Shown one piece after another: positions 8,220-16,483 of a DNA stretch of 38,751 nucleotides. Origin of the DNA: Streptomyces inhibens (GTDB lineage: Bacteria; Actinomycetota; Actinomycetes; Streptomycetales; Streptomycetaceae). The translations under genes and the position numbers were made by a program. Each line of letters starts with the position of its first letter. Within the stretch, counting starts at the first letter, position 1. Under the pieces are notes generated by a model, which worked only from the letters and a program-made list of their open reading frames with translations, searched no databases and was not told where the DNA came from. The stretch covers positions 1 through 38,751 of the forward strand of contig NZ_QUAC01000237.1 in the NCBI RefSeq assembly GCF_003389455.1. Reading direction: 5' to 3'.

Positions 8220-9248
8220 ATGCGGGTCGGAGTACTGACCGGCGGTGGCGACTGCCCGGGTCTGAACGCAGTGATCAGGGGCATCGTCCGCAAGGGCACC
8301 CAGGAGTACGGATATCACTTCGTCGGCTTCCGGGACGGCTGGCGCGGGCCCCTGGAGGGCGACACCGTGCCGCTGGACATCTCGGCGGTGCGCGGCATCC
8401 TGCCCCGTGGCGGCACGATCCTCGGCTCCTCGCGGACCAACCCCTTCAAGGAGAACGACGGCGTCCGCCGGATCAAGGAGACGCTCGCCAAGGAGGAGAT
8501 CGCGGCGCTGATCGCGATCGGCGGCGAGGACACCCTCGGTGTCGCCGCCCGGCTCTCGGACGAACACGCGATCCCCTGTGTCGGTGTCCCCAAGACCATC
8601 GACAACGATCTGTCGGCCACCGACTACACCTTCGGCTTCGACACCGCCGTCGGCGTCGCCACCGAAGCCATCGACCGGCTGCACACCACCGCCGAATCCC
8701 ATATGCGGGTCCTGGTCGTCGAGGTGATGGGCCGGCACGCCGGCTGGATCGCACTGCACTCCGGTCTCGCCGGCGGGGCGAATGTCATCCTCATCCCCGA
8801 GCAGCGCTTCGACATCGAGCAGGTCTGCGCGTGGATCGAGTCCCGTTTCAAGGTCCGCTACGCCCCGATCGTGGTCGTCGCCGAGGGCGCGATGCCCAAG
8901 GACGGCCAGATGGTGCTCAAGGACGACTCCACCGACTCCTTCGGGCATGTCCGGCTGTCCGGTGTGGGGGAGTGGCTGGCCAAGGAGATCGAGGCACGTA
9001 CGGGCAAGGAGGCCCGGACGACCGTCCTCGGGCACACCCAGCGCGGCGGCACACCGAGCGCCTTCGACCGCTGGCTGGCCACCCGCTTCGGACTGCACGC
9101 CATCGACGCGGTGCGCGACGGTGACTTCGGGAAGATGGTCGCGCTGCGCGGCACGGACATCGTCCGGGTGCCGATCGCGGAGGCGACCGCCAAGCTGAAG
9201 ACCGTCGATCCGGCGCGCTACGCCGAGGTCGGCGTCTTCTTCGGCTGA
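8220..9248 (+). CDS. pfkA: 6-phosphofructokinase, group III (pyrophosphate-type signature)
   Basis: Glycolytic enzyme that phosphorylates fructose-6-phosphate to fructose-1,6-bisphosphate. The protein has 342 residues, normal for the family. The phosphoryl-donor loop is VGVLTGGGDCPGLN at 3-16, GTILGSSRTNPF follows at 66-76, then IGGEDTLG at 100-107, the catalytic PKTIDND at 124-130, MGRHAGWIA for the sugar phosphate, and GHTQRGGTPSAFDR near the end. Two residues matter: Asp104 in GGEDT, where ATP-dependent enzymes have Gly, and Lys125 in PKTIDND. Both are the residues described for pyrophosphate-dependent enzymes, so the phosphoryl donor is open. S. coelicolor has several paralogues, and this position corresponds to the one I recall as pfkA3 (SCO2119). 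The ATG has an AGGTGA eight bases upstream. It has its own 190-base upstream region. Confidence 0.95.
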   Translation: MRVGVLTGGGDCPGLNAVIRGIVRKGTQEYGYHFVGFRDGWRGPLEGDTVPLDISAVRGILPRGGTILGSSRTNPFKENDGVRRIKETLAKEEIAALIAIGGEDTLGVAARLSDEHAIPCVGVPKTIDNDLSATDYTFGFDTAVGVATEAIDRLHTTAESHMRVLVVEVMGRHAGWIALHSGLAGGANVILIPEQRFDIEQVCAWIESRFKVRYAPIVVVAEGAMPKDGQMVLKDDSTDSFGHVRLSGVGEWLAKEIEARTGKEARTTVLGHTQRGGTPSAFDRWLATRFGLHAIDAVRDGDFGKMVALRGTDIVRVPIAEATAKLKTVDPARYAEVGVFFG

Positions 9249-9312
9249 GCCGGGCCGCTTCCGCTTCGCTCCTGTTGTCCTGCCCCCGTCCCGTATCCCG
9301 GGCGGCACTGCC

Positions 9313-9362
9313 GGGCGATGGGCCGTATATTCGCCATACGCGACATATCCGGCCCATCGCCC
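9313..9362 (+). terminator. Long hairpin between pfkA and the dehydrogenase gene
   Basis: Arms at 9313-9330 and 9345-9362 pair over 18 bp with one mismatch, and an inner TCGC/GCGA adds four pairs around the loop CATAC. No T-run follows. It begins 65 bases after the pfkA stop and ends 58 bases before the next start, so it could be a strong terminator of pfkA, a leader structure of the dehydrogenase gene, or a dyad operator. Confidence 0.6.
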
Positions 9363-9420
9363 ACAGGTCGGAGGGAAAGGGACCAGCGAAGAGGACCGGC
9401 GGGAGAATCCGGGAGAGCTC

Positions 9421-10437
9421 GTGGACATCGTCGCATTCGGTGTGCAGGCGGATGAGCGGCCGTTCCTGGAGAAGGCCTTCGCCGGCCGTCACCAGGTCCG
9501 CAGCGTGGATGTCTTCCTCAACCGCGACACCGCCCCCATCGCGCGCGGCTACGAGATCGTCAGCTCCAGCGTCAACGCCGATCTGAGCGCGGATGTTTTG
9601 CAGACCCTCGCGGCCGGCGGGACGAAGATGATCGCCCAGCGCTCCACGGGCTTCAACAACATCGATCTGCGGGCCGCCGCCGACCTCGGCATGACCATCG
9701 GCCGGGTCTCCCGCTACTCGCCGTACGCGGTCGCGGAATTCGCCTGGGCCCTGGCGCTGGCCGTCAACCGGGGGATCGTACGGGCCACCAACCGCACCCG
9801 TAACTTCGACTTCCGGCTGGACGGCCTGATGGGCCGCGATCTGCGCGGCCGTACCGCGGGCGTGCTGGGCACCGGCAAGATCGGCGCGGCGTTCACCCGG
9901 ATCGCCCATGGCTTCGGGATGAACCTGCTGGGCTGGGACCTCGTCGAGAGCCCGCGCTGCACCGAGCTGGGCATGAAGTACGTCGCCCGGGAGCGGCTGT
10001 TCGCCGAGGCCGATCTGATCACCCTGCACGTCCCGCTGGTGGAGGCCACCCGACACCTCGTCGACGCCGCCGCGCTGGCGGCGATGAAGGACGATGCGAT
10101 CCTGATCAACTCCGGCCGCGGCGGGCTCGTCGACGCCGCCGCCCTCGTCGATGCGCTCAAGGCCGGCCGGCTCGCCGGCGTCGGCCTGGACGTCTACGAG
10201 GAGGAGGCCGGGCTCTTCTACTTCGACAAGTCCCTGGACATCATCAACGACGACACCCTGGCCCGCCTGATGACCTTCGGGAACGTGCTGGTCACCTCGC
10301 ACCAGGCGTACTTCACCGAGGATGCGGTCGGCCAGATCGTCGAGGCCACCGTCGCCAATGTCGAGGACTATCTGACCGGCCGCACCAACGAGAACATGCT
10401 GGTCACACGAGGACAGCTGCCAGCAACTGCGCAGTGA
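9421..10437 (+). CDS. D-2-hydroxyacid dehydrogenase (D-lactate dehydrogenase-like)
   Basis: NAD-dependent oxidoreductase of the D-isomer-specific 2-hydroxyacid dehydrogenase family, probably interconverting pyruvate and D-lactate. It has 338 residues, the usual length for LdhA. The substrate loop QRSTGFNNIDL is at about 77-87, and the cofactor motif GVLGTGKIG is near 146. The catalytic triad is visible: Arg in INSGRGGLVDAAAL (about 237), Glu in YEEEAGLFYFD (about 262) and His in TSHQAYFTEDA (about 297). FYFDKSLD and the His-Gln-Ala-Tyr-Phe block are typical of D-LDH rather than phosphoglycerate dehydrogenase. The GTG start has GGGAGAG five bases upstream. The 3' end overlaps the 3' end of the convergent anthranilate synthase gene by 35 bases. 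No Rex-type operator was recognised upstream; the conspicuous feature there is the hairpin at 9313-9362. Confidence 0.9.
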   Translation: MDIVAFGVQADERPFLEKAFAGRHQVRSVDVFLNRDTAPIARGYEIVSSSVNADLSADVLQTLAAGGTKMIAQRSTGFNNIDLRAAADLGMTIGRVSRYSPYAVAEFAWALALAVNRGIVRATNRTRNFDFRLDGLMGRDLRGRTAGVLGTGKIGAAFTRIAHGFGMNLLGWDLVESPRCTELGMKYVARERLFAEADLITLHVPLVEATRHLVDAAALAAMKDDAILINSGRGGLVDAAALVDALKAGRLAGVGLDVYEEEAGLFYFDKSLDIINDDTLARLMTFGNVLVTSHQAYFTEDAVGQIVEATVANVEDYLTGRTNENMLVTRGQLPATAQ

Positions 10438-12370
10438 CCGAGGCGCCGTCCAACGTCAGCACCGACTCCGGGTGGAACTGCACCCCTGCAAAGCCCGGAC
10501 CGCGCAGCGCATGCACCTCGCCGCTCTCCGCGTCCCGGCTCAACTCGACGCGGTGCATGGCGAGTTCGGCCGCGGTGGAGTCGTCGCAGCGGGCCGTGAA
10601 GGTGTTGTAGAAGCCCACCGTCTCCTGGCGCCCGAAGAAGTCGATCCGCTCCTGCGCGCCCTGGAAGGGCACCTCCTTGCGGACGATCTCCAGCCCCAGC
10701 TCCGCGGCGAGCAGCTCGTGCCCGAGGCAGACGCCGAAGAGACCGTGCCGGTGGCCGGCGACCAGCTCGGCGGTCAGCGACCGCAGAAAGCGCATCTTGG
10801 GGTCGGCGGCGTCGGACGGGTTGCCCGGCCCAGGGCCCAGCACGACCGGGCCCTGGTGCGCCCGGGCGGCCTCGCGCAGCCCCGGCTCGTCGAAGCGGCG
10901 CACGGTGACCTCCAGCCCGGAGGTCCGCAGCAGATGCGCCAGCATCGCGGTGAAGGTGTCCTCGGCATCGATCACCAGGGCGTGTCCGCTCAGCTCGGCG
11001 GTCGGCGCGGTGGTCTGCATCCGCAGCCAGAAGGGGGCCAGGTCGGCCCGGCGGGCGTCCAGCGCGGCCCGCACCCGCGGGTCGTCGGCCAGCCGTGGCG
11101 GCCGGCCCTCGGCCGCCGGACGCGCCGGGGCCTCTCGTACCCCCAGCGCGGTGAGCACCCCCGCCGCCTTGGCGTGCGTCTCGGCGACCTCGCTGTATGG
11201 GTCGGAGGCGCGCACCAGCGTGGCGCCGACCGGCACCCGGAGACGGCAGTCCGCGGCGATATCGGCGGTACGGATCAGAATCGGCGAGTCCAGCGTCTGC
11301 GCGCCCACGCCCTCGTCCCGCCCCTCGCCCGGTGCCCGCCCGATCAGCGCCAGCGCGCCCGCGTAGTAGCCGCGCCCCCGCCCGTCGGTGCCGACCGGCT
11401 CATGCCGTTCGATGACCCGGCAGGCGTTCTGCACCGGCGACCCGGTGACCGTCGCCGCGAACATCGTCTCCTTGAGCACCTCGCGCACATCGAGGGTGGA
11501 GCGGCCGCGCAGCTCGTACTCGGTGTGCGCGAGATGCGCCATCTCCTTGAGCCGGGGCCCGATCACCACCCCGCCCTTGTCGCCGACGGTGCACATCATC
11601 TTCAGCTCCTCGTCCACCACCATGGACAGCTCCTCGACCTCCTTGCGGTCGCCGAGGAACGCCAGCAGGCTCTCGGCGGTGGGGCCGCCGGCCGGGTAGC
11701 GGTAGGTCCCGCTGATCGGATTCATCACGACCGTGCCCCCGGTCATCCGGACATGCACCTCGGGGCTGGCGCCGACCAGCGTGCGCACCCCGGGGCGGTG
11801 CACCACATACGTCCAGTACGCCCCGCGCTCACCGGCCAGCAGCCGCCGGAACAGCGCCAGCGCATCGGCCGCCGAGAAGTCCGCGATCTCGCCCTCGAAC
11901 GTCCTGCGGATGACGAAGTTCGCGCCCTCGCCGGTGCCGATCTCGTCCCGCACCACCCGCCCGACGATCTCGGCGTAGGCGTCGTCGTCCACATCGAACG
12001 CCCCGTCCGTCACCCGTACGTCATGCGCCGGGAGCGCCGCCAGCACCTCGTCCAGCGGCAGTTCGGCACTCTCGCCCGGGCGCAGCACGGCCAGCGGTGT
12101 GCCGTCGTCGTGGGCCCGGAAACCGCGCTCGCGGATCTGCCGGAACGGGATCAGCGCGAGCGCGTCGATCACCGGCGCATCCGGCACCGTCTCAGCAAGT
12201 GGGATGTCGGCCAGCCGCTCGACCTCGGTCACCTCGCCGATCAGCACCTCTACGGTGTCGCCCGTCTCCCGCCCGGGGGAGCGGCGGCGCAGCAGGGCGA
12301 ACGGCGGGCAGGCGGGGTCGAGCAGCCGCTGGACGAGCGCGGCGGCGTCGGTGTGGGGCTCGCGGTGCAT
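10403..12370 (-). CDS. trpE: Anthranilate synthase, fused TrpE-TrpG
   Basis: Makes anthranilate from chorismate and glutamine, the first committed step to tryptophan. The protein has 655 residues in two parts. The N-terminal TrpE-like part (about 1-430) has NPISGTYRYPAG, MVVDEELKMMCTVGDKGG, HTEYELRGRSTLDVREVL and ATVTGSPVQNACRVIERHEP; these forms are those of rhizobial and Streptomyces fused enzymes rather than classical TrpE. The C-terminal glutamine amidotransferase part (about 460-655) has GPGPGNPSD, the nucleophile Cys in FGVCLGHELLAAELG and the His-Glu pair in GVQFHPESVLT. The ATG at 12370 has GGAAGGA six bases upstream. Expression is probably controlled by the attenuator at 12422-12535. 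It is divergent from the DAHP synthase gene. A phenazine-type (PhzE) role is unlikely, because no phenazine genes are nearby and a Trp leader is present. Confidence 0.93.
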   Translation of the reverse strand: MHREPHTDAAALVQRLLDPACPPFALLRRRSPGRETGDTVEVLIGEVTEVERLADIPLAETVPDAPVIDALALIPFRQIRERGFRAHDDGTPLAVLRPGESAELPLDEVLAALPAHDVRVTDGAFDVDDDAYAEIVGRVVRDEIGTGEGANFVIRRTFEGEIADFSAADALALFRRLLAGERGAYWTYVVHRPGVRTLVGASPEVHVRMTGGTVVMNPISGTYRYPAGGPTAESLLAFLGDRKEVEELSMVVDEELKMMCTVGDKGGVVIGPRLKEMAHLAHTEYELRGRSTLDVREVLKETMFAATVTGSPVQNACRVIERHEPVGTDGRGRGYYAGALALIGRAPGEGRDEGVGAQTLDSPILIRTADIAADCRLRVPVGATLVRASDPYSEVAETHAKAAGVLTALGVREAPARPAAEGRPPRLADDPRVRAALDARRADLAPFWLRMQTTAPTAELSGHALVIDAEDTFTAMLAHLLRTSGLEVTVRRFDEPGLREAARAHQGPVVLGPGPGNPSDAADPKMRFLRSLTAELVAGHRHGLFGVCLGHELLAAELGLEIVRKEVPFQGAQERIDFFGRQETVGFYNTFTARCDDSTAAELAMHRVELSRDAESGEVHALRGPGFAGVQFHPESVLTLDGASVTAQLLAAVLV

Positions 12371-12390
12371 GGCGGGTTCCTTCCGGGTGA

Positions 12391-13977
<1,587 letters not shown>

Positions 13978-14032
13978 GGCCGTCCGCCGCTGACCTGCGC
14001 TGACGGTCAGGGGCACGAAGGCGCAAGACGAG

Positions 14033-14066
14033 AGTGGGGCGCGGATCCTGTGATCCGCGCCCCACT
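14033..14066 (+). terminator. Terminator after the DAHP synthase gene
   Basis: A perfect 15-bp stem (arms 14033-14047 and 14052-14066, loop CTGT), mostly GC, begins 55 bases after the stop codon. Only a weak T-containing stretch follows (GCGTTGTG). Confidence 0.8.
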
Positions 14067-14093
14067 GCGTTGTGAAGCCCCCGCCGGGCCAGG

Positions 14094-14112
14094 TAAGGTA
14101 AGGGTTACCTCA
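14094..14112 (+). promoter_or_regulatory. Iron box (DmdR1/IdeR type) upstream of bfd
   Basis: TAAGGTAAGGGTTACCTCA matches the 19-base DtxR-family consensus TTAGGTTAGGCTAACCTAA at 14 positions, including the AGGT and ACCT cores. It lies 57 bases before the bfd start, so the iron regulator DmdR1 probably represses bfd when iron is plentiful. Confidence 0.7.
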
Positions 14113-14169
14113 CTCAAGATCAGCTGATCGATGAGTCATCGCCGAGCCGCCCCATGGAGGTGAAACCGC

Positions 14170-14469
14170 GTGTACGTCTGCTCATGCTTCGGGATCACCG
14201 AGCAGCAGGTCCGCGAACACGCGGATACGGGCGCCTGTACGCCCCGCCAGATCGCCTCCGCCTGCAAGGCCGGCACCGACTGCGGAGGCTGCGTGCGCCG
14301 CATTCAGGCGCTGCTCGGCCGGGGCGACTGCCCCCGCCGGGAGCTCATCGACAACGGCGCGTCCACGGCGCTGTCGCCCGACCCGTTCGCGCCCGAGTCG
14401 CTTGCGCCCGATCCCCTGGGCGCGGAGGCGGGCGCAGGGGCGCCCGCGGCGCTCTCGGGGGCCGCGTAG
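14170..14469 (+). CDS. bfd: Bacterioferritin-associated ferredoxin
   Basis: A small [2Fe-2S] protein of 99 residues that binds bacterioferritin and reduces its ferric core so that iron can be released. The cluster ligands are the four cysteines in VCSCFG (residues 4 and 6) and CKAGTDCGGC (Cys in CXXC near 38 and 41), giving the Bfd pattern CXC-X31-34-CXXC. The usual Bfd domain ends near residue 55; the remaining 45 residues are a low-complexity Ala/Pro/Gly tail with repeated APEPL-like elements, unlikely to be structured. The GTG start has GGAGGTGA nine bases upstream. An iron box precedes the gene, and bacterioferritin is encoded convergently 43 bases downstream, consistent with opposite regulation of iron storage and release. 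Confidence 0.92.
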   Translation: MYVCSCFGITEQQVREHADTGACTPRQIASACKAGTDCGGCVRRIQALLGRGDCPRRELIDNGASTALSPDPFAPESLAPDPLGAEAGAGAPAALSGAA

Positions 14470-14512
14470 TTCTGAGGGCCGTCCGGCAGGCTCCCGCCAT
14501 CGCGCCGCCCGC

Positions 14513-14989
14513 TCAGCTCGGCTGCTCGATCACCTGGGCGATGTAGAGCGCCTCTCCCAGCTTCTCGATCAGCTCCAGCTGGGTGTCGAGATAGTCGATG
14601 TGGTGTTCCTCGTCGGCGAGGATGTCCTCGAAGATATTCGCCGAGGTGATGTCGCCCTTGTTGCGCATGAGTTCGATACCGCGCTTGAGCCGGTCGATGG
14701 CCTCGACCTCGATCTGCCGGTCCGCCTGGAACATCTCGGTGACGGACTGGCCGACCCGTACATGGAACAGCCGCTGGTAATTCGGCAGACCGTCGAGGAA
14801 GAGAATCCGGTCCGTCAGGAGCTCTGCGTGCTTCATCTCGTCGAAGGACTCGGAGCGCGTGTACTTCGCGAGCTTCGTCCAGCCGAAGTTCTCCTGCATC
14901 TTGGCGTGCAGGAAGTACTGGTTGATCGCGGTCAGCTCGGCGGTCAGCTGCTCGTTGAGGAATTCGATGACCTCGGGGTCGCCCTGCAT
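14513..14989 (-). CDS. bfr: Bacterioferritin
   Basis: Iron-storage protein forming a 24-subunit shell with haem at subunit interfaces. The protein has 158 residues, the standard length. All ferroxidase ligands are present at canonical positions: Glu18, Glu51, His54, Glu94, Glu127 and His130. The haem ligand Met52 is in FDEMKHAE. Four-helix-bundle character is clear throughout. The ATG at 14989 has GGAAGGAG eight bases upstream. The tail faces bfd, its redox partner. No convincing iron box was found in the 150 bases upstream. The frame stays open far upstream, but that part is not protein-like. Confidence 0.97.
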   Translation of the reverse strand: MQGDPEVIEFLNEQLTAELTAINQYFLHAKMQENFGWTKLAKYTRSESFDEMKHAELLTDRILFLDGLPNYQRLFHVRVGQSVTEMFQADRQIEVEAIDRLKRGIELMRNKGDITSANIFEDILADEEHHIDYLDTQLELIEKLGEALYIAQVIEQPS

Positions 14990-15145
14990 GGCTGCGGGCT
15001 CCTTCCACGCGAGAACTGGGCAGGTGCCGCGCATCCTCGCACCGCCCGGAGCGGAACGTCCAGTAAGTTCACGCTTAGTACGAGTTGCCCGATTCCCTCC
15101 CTCCCTGGTCATCGGCACCCCTTCCGGTCTGACAACATGGAGGGC

Positions 15146-15769
15146 ATGGGTCAGCCGGAAAGCCGCGAAGAGGAGCCTCCTGCGCTGCCTCCGGGGCAGC
15201 GGCTGCAGCGGGGCTGGCCGGTGACGCATTACGGGCCGGTCCCCAAGTTCCGTGCCGAACGCTGGGAGTTCCGGGCTTTCGGTGCCACCGCCGACGGCGC
15301 GAAGCACTGCTGGTCGCACGAGGAATTCACGGCGCTGCCGTACACCACGGTCGTCGCCGATATGCACTGCGTGACGAAATTCAGCATGCTGGGAGCCGAA
15401 TGGGGCGGGGTGCGCACCCGGACGATTCTTGATCTTGCGCCGCCCGCGCCCGATGTCACCCATGTGATGGTGTGGGCCGAGTACGGCTTCAGTTCGAATT
15501 TGCGGCTGGAGGATTTCGCCGCGGAGAAGTGCATCTTCGCCACACATCGCTCGGGTGAACTGCTCACCGCCGAGCACGGCTTCCCGGTCCGCCTGATCGT
15601 TCCGCATCTGTACGCCTGGAAAGGCCCCAAGTGGGTCCGCGGTATCGAATACATGCGGGCCGACCGCCGCGGCTTCTGGGAAGAGCGCGGCTATCACAAT
15701 GTGGGCGACCCCTGGCGGGAGCAGCGCTACTCGTACCAGGAAGAGCCCGGGGACGGCCCCGAGCTCTGA
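15146..15769 (+). CDS. Sulfite-oxidase-like molybdopterin-binding protein
   Basis: The protein has 207 residues and matches the oxidoreductase molybdopterin-binding fold of sulfite oxidase/YedY proteins. The likely molybdenum ligand is the Cys in ADMHCVTKFSMLG (about residue 76), in the place of the CVTGWS motif. WGGVRTRTILDLA, VMVWAEYGFSSNL and the C-terminal LIVPHLYAWKGPKWVRGIEYM are typical, the last being the conserved Pro-His-Leu-Tyr-Trp-Lys block. There is no Tat signal and no dimerisation domain, so this is a short cytoplasmic form whose substrate is unknown. An in-frame ATG at 15137 is an alternative start; GGAGG lies only two bases from the ATG at 15146, so neither start is well supported. 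It is convergent with the DUF4396 gene. Confidence 0.82.
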   Translation: MGQPESREEEPPALPPGQRLQRGWPVTHYGPVPKFRAERWEFRAFGATADGAKHCWSHEEFTALPYTTVVADMHCVTKFSMLGAEWGGVRTRTILDLAPPAPDVTHVMVWAEYGFSSNLRLEDFAAEKCIFATHRSGELLTAEHGFPVRLIVPHLYAWKGPKWVRGIEYMRADRRGFWEERGYHNVGDPWREQRYSYQEEPGDGPEL

Positions 15770-15775
15770 TCCCGT

Positions 15776-15792
15776 ATACCCCCGGTGGGTGT
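15776..15792. promoter_or_regulatory. Second, imperfect CsoR-like site
   Basis: ATACCCCCGGTGGGTGT differs from a perfect ATACCCCC-N-GGGGGTAT palindrome at two positions. It shares the 10-mer GTATACCCCC with the site at 16435. It lies between two convergent genes, where an operator is not expected. Confidence 0.3.
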
Positions 15793-15828
15793 GCGGCCGG
15801 TGGTTCCGTGGCTGTCGGGCTCCGGCGG

Positions 15829-16386
15829 TCAGTGGTGGTAGCGGTGCACCACCGCATGGCCCTTGCCGCGGCCGATCATCCACTTGTTGACGGGCGTGGT
15901 CACCACGAAGGCGATCGCCAGTGAGGCGGCCAGGGCGCCCCAGAACAGCGCGTCCGCCGGCTGTGCGTCCATCGCGCTGGGCCAGACCGCGATCACGCCG
16001 TTGTCGATCAGTTCCATCACGGCGATGGAGAGCGTGTCGGCGGCCAGCGCGACCCGGAACGCCGTCCTGAAGTCGACGCCCGCCGCCAGGACGCCGCGCA
16101 GGGTGAGCGAGTAGCCGAAGGCGAAGGCCAGCACGATCGCCAGGATCATCGTCGGGACGTTGTGCCAGCCCAGTGCGGTGCCGATCACCATGCCGAGGAT
16201 CTCGCCGATGGCGCAGCCGGTCAGGCAGTGCAGGGTCGCCCTGGCGGCCGTCGCCCAGCTGACGGGGCCGTGGGTGGCGTGGGCGGCATGGCCGGAGTGA
16301 TCCGTGTGACCGGCGTGGTCCGGATGGCCGCCGTGCTCGCCGGGTGCCTGTGCGATCGCCTGGTGCTCGTGGTGTGTGTGCTCCAT
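15829..16386 (-). CDS. His-rich DUF4396 membrane protein
   Basis: The protein has 185 residues from the ATG at 16386. The first 39 residues contain 12 histidines in EHGGHPDHAGHTDHSGH-type spacing, a likely metal-binding region. Three to four membrane segments follow: HCLTGCAIGEILGMVIGTAL, VPTMILAIVLAFAFGYSLTL, a less hydrophobic segment around DFRTAFRVALAADTLSIAVME, and WGALAASLAIAFVVTTP. The CLTGC pair in the first segment and the NKWMIGRGKGH tail are family-like. The DUF4396 family has no assigned function that I know. The upstream palindrome ATACCCCCTGGGGGTAT resembles a CsoR operator, which together with the His-rich tail points to copper handling. A longer upstream frame without protein character was rejected. 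Confidence 0.85.
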   Translation of the reverse strand: MEHTHHEHQAIAQAPGEHGGHPDHAGHTDHSGHAAHATHGPVSWATAARATLHCLTGCAIGEILGMVIGTALGWHNVPTMILAIVLAFAFGYSLTLRGVLAAGVDFRTAFRVALAADTLSIAVMELIDNGVIAVWPSAMDAQPADALFWGALAASLAIAFVVTTPVNKWMIGRGKGHAVVHRYHH

Positions 16387-16408
16387 GGGATGCCCCCAAC
16401 GCGAGATG

Positions 16409-16436
16409 ACGGTTCCTGTCCGACAGCAGGAACCGT
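16409..16436. repeat. Inverted repeat next to the CsoR-like site
   Basis: ACGGTTCCTG (16409-16418) and CAGGAACCGT (16427-16436) are perfect 10-base arms around an 8-base spacer. It touches the CsoR-like palindrome and ends 23 bases before the DUF4396 start, so it could be an RNA hairpin in the leader or a second operator. Confidence 0.6.
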
Positions 16437-16453
16437 ATACCCCCTGGGGGTAT
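16437..16453. promoter_or_regulatory. CsoR-type operator upstream of the DUF4396 gene
   Basis: ATACCCCCTGGGGGTAT is a perfect 17-base palindrome around a central T, 51 bases before the DUF4396 start. CsoR-family operators have this layout, with AT-rich ends and a C-tract/G-tract core. Which member of the family binds (copper, nickel or persulfide sensor) cannot be decided from the site alone; copper is favoured by known Streptomyces examples. Confidence 0.65.
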
Positions 16454-16483
16454 TCCTCAAGGGGGATCGCAGGGCCGGCGGGC

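Noticed and set aside
15060..15085. Partial dyad TAAG-N6-CTTA upstream of bfr as an iron box
   Set aside because: It lacks the AGGT/ACCT core of DtxR-family boxes; the arms are only four bases.
14990..16399. Long upstream extension of the bacterioferritin frame
   Set aside because: Only the part from the ATG at 14989 has bacterioferritin sequence and a ribosome-binding site; the rest overlaps genes with clear identities.
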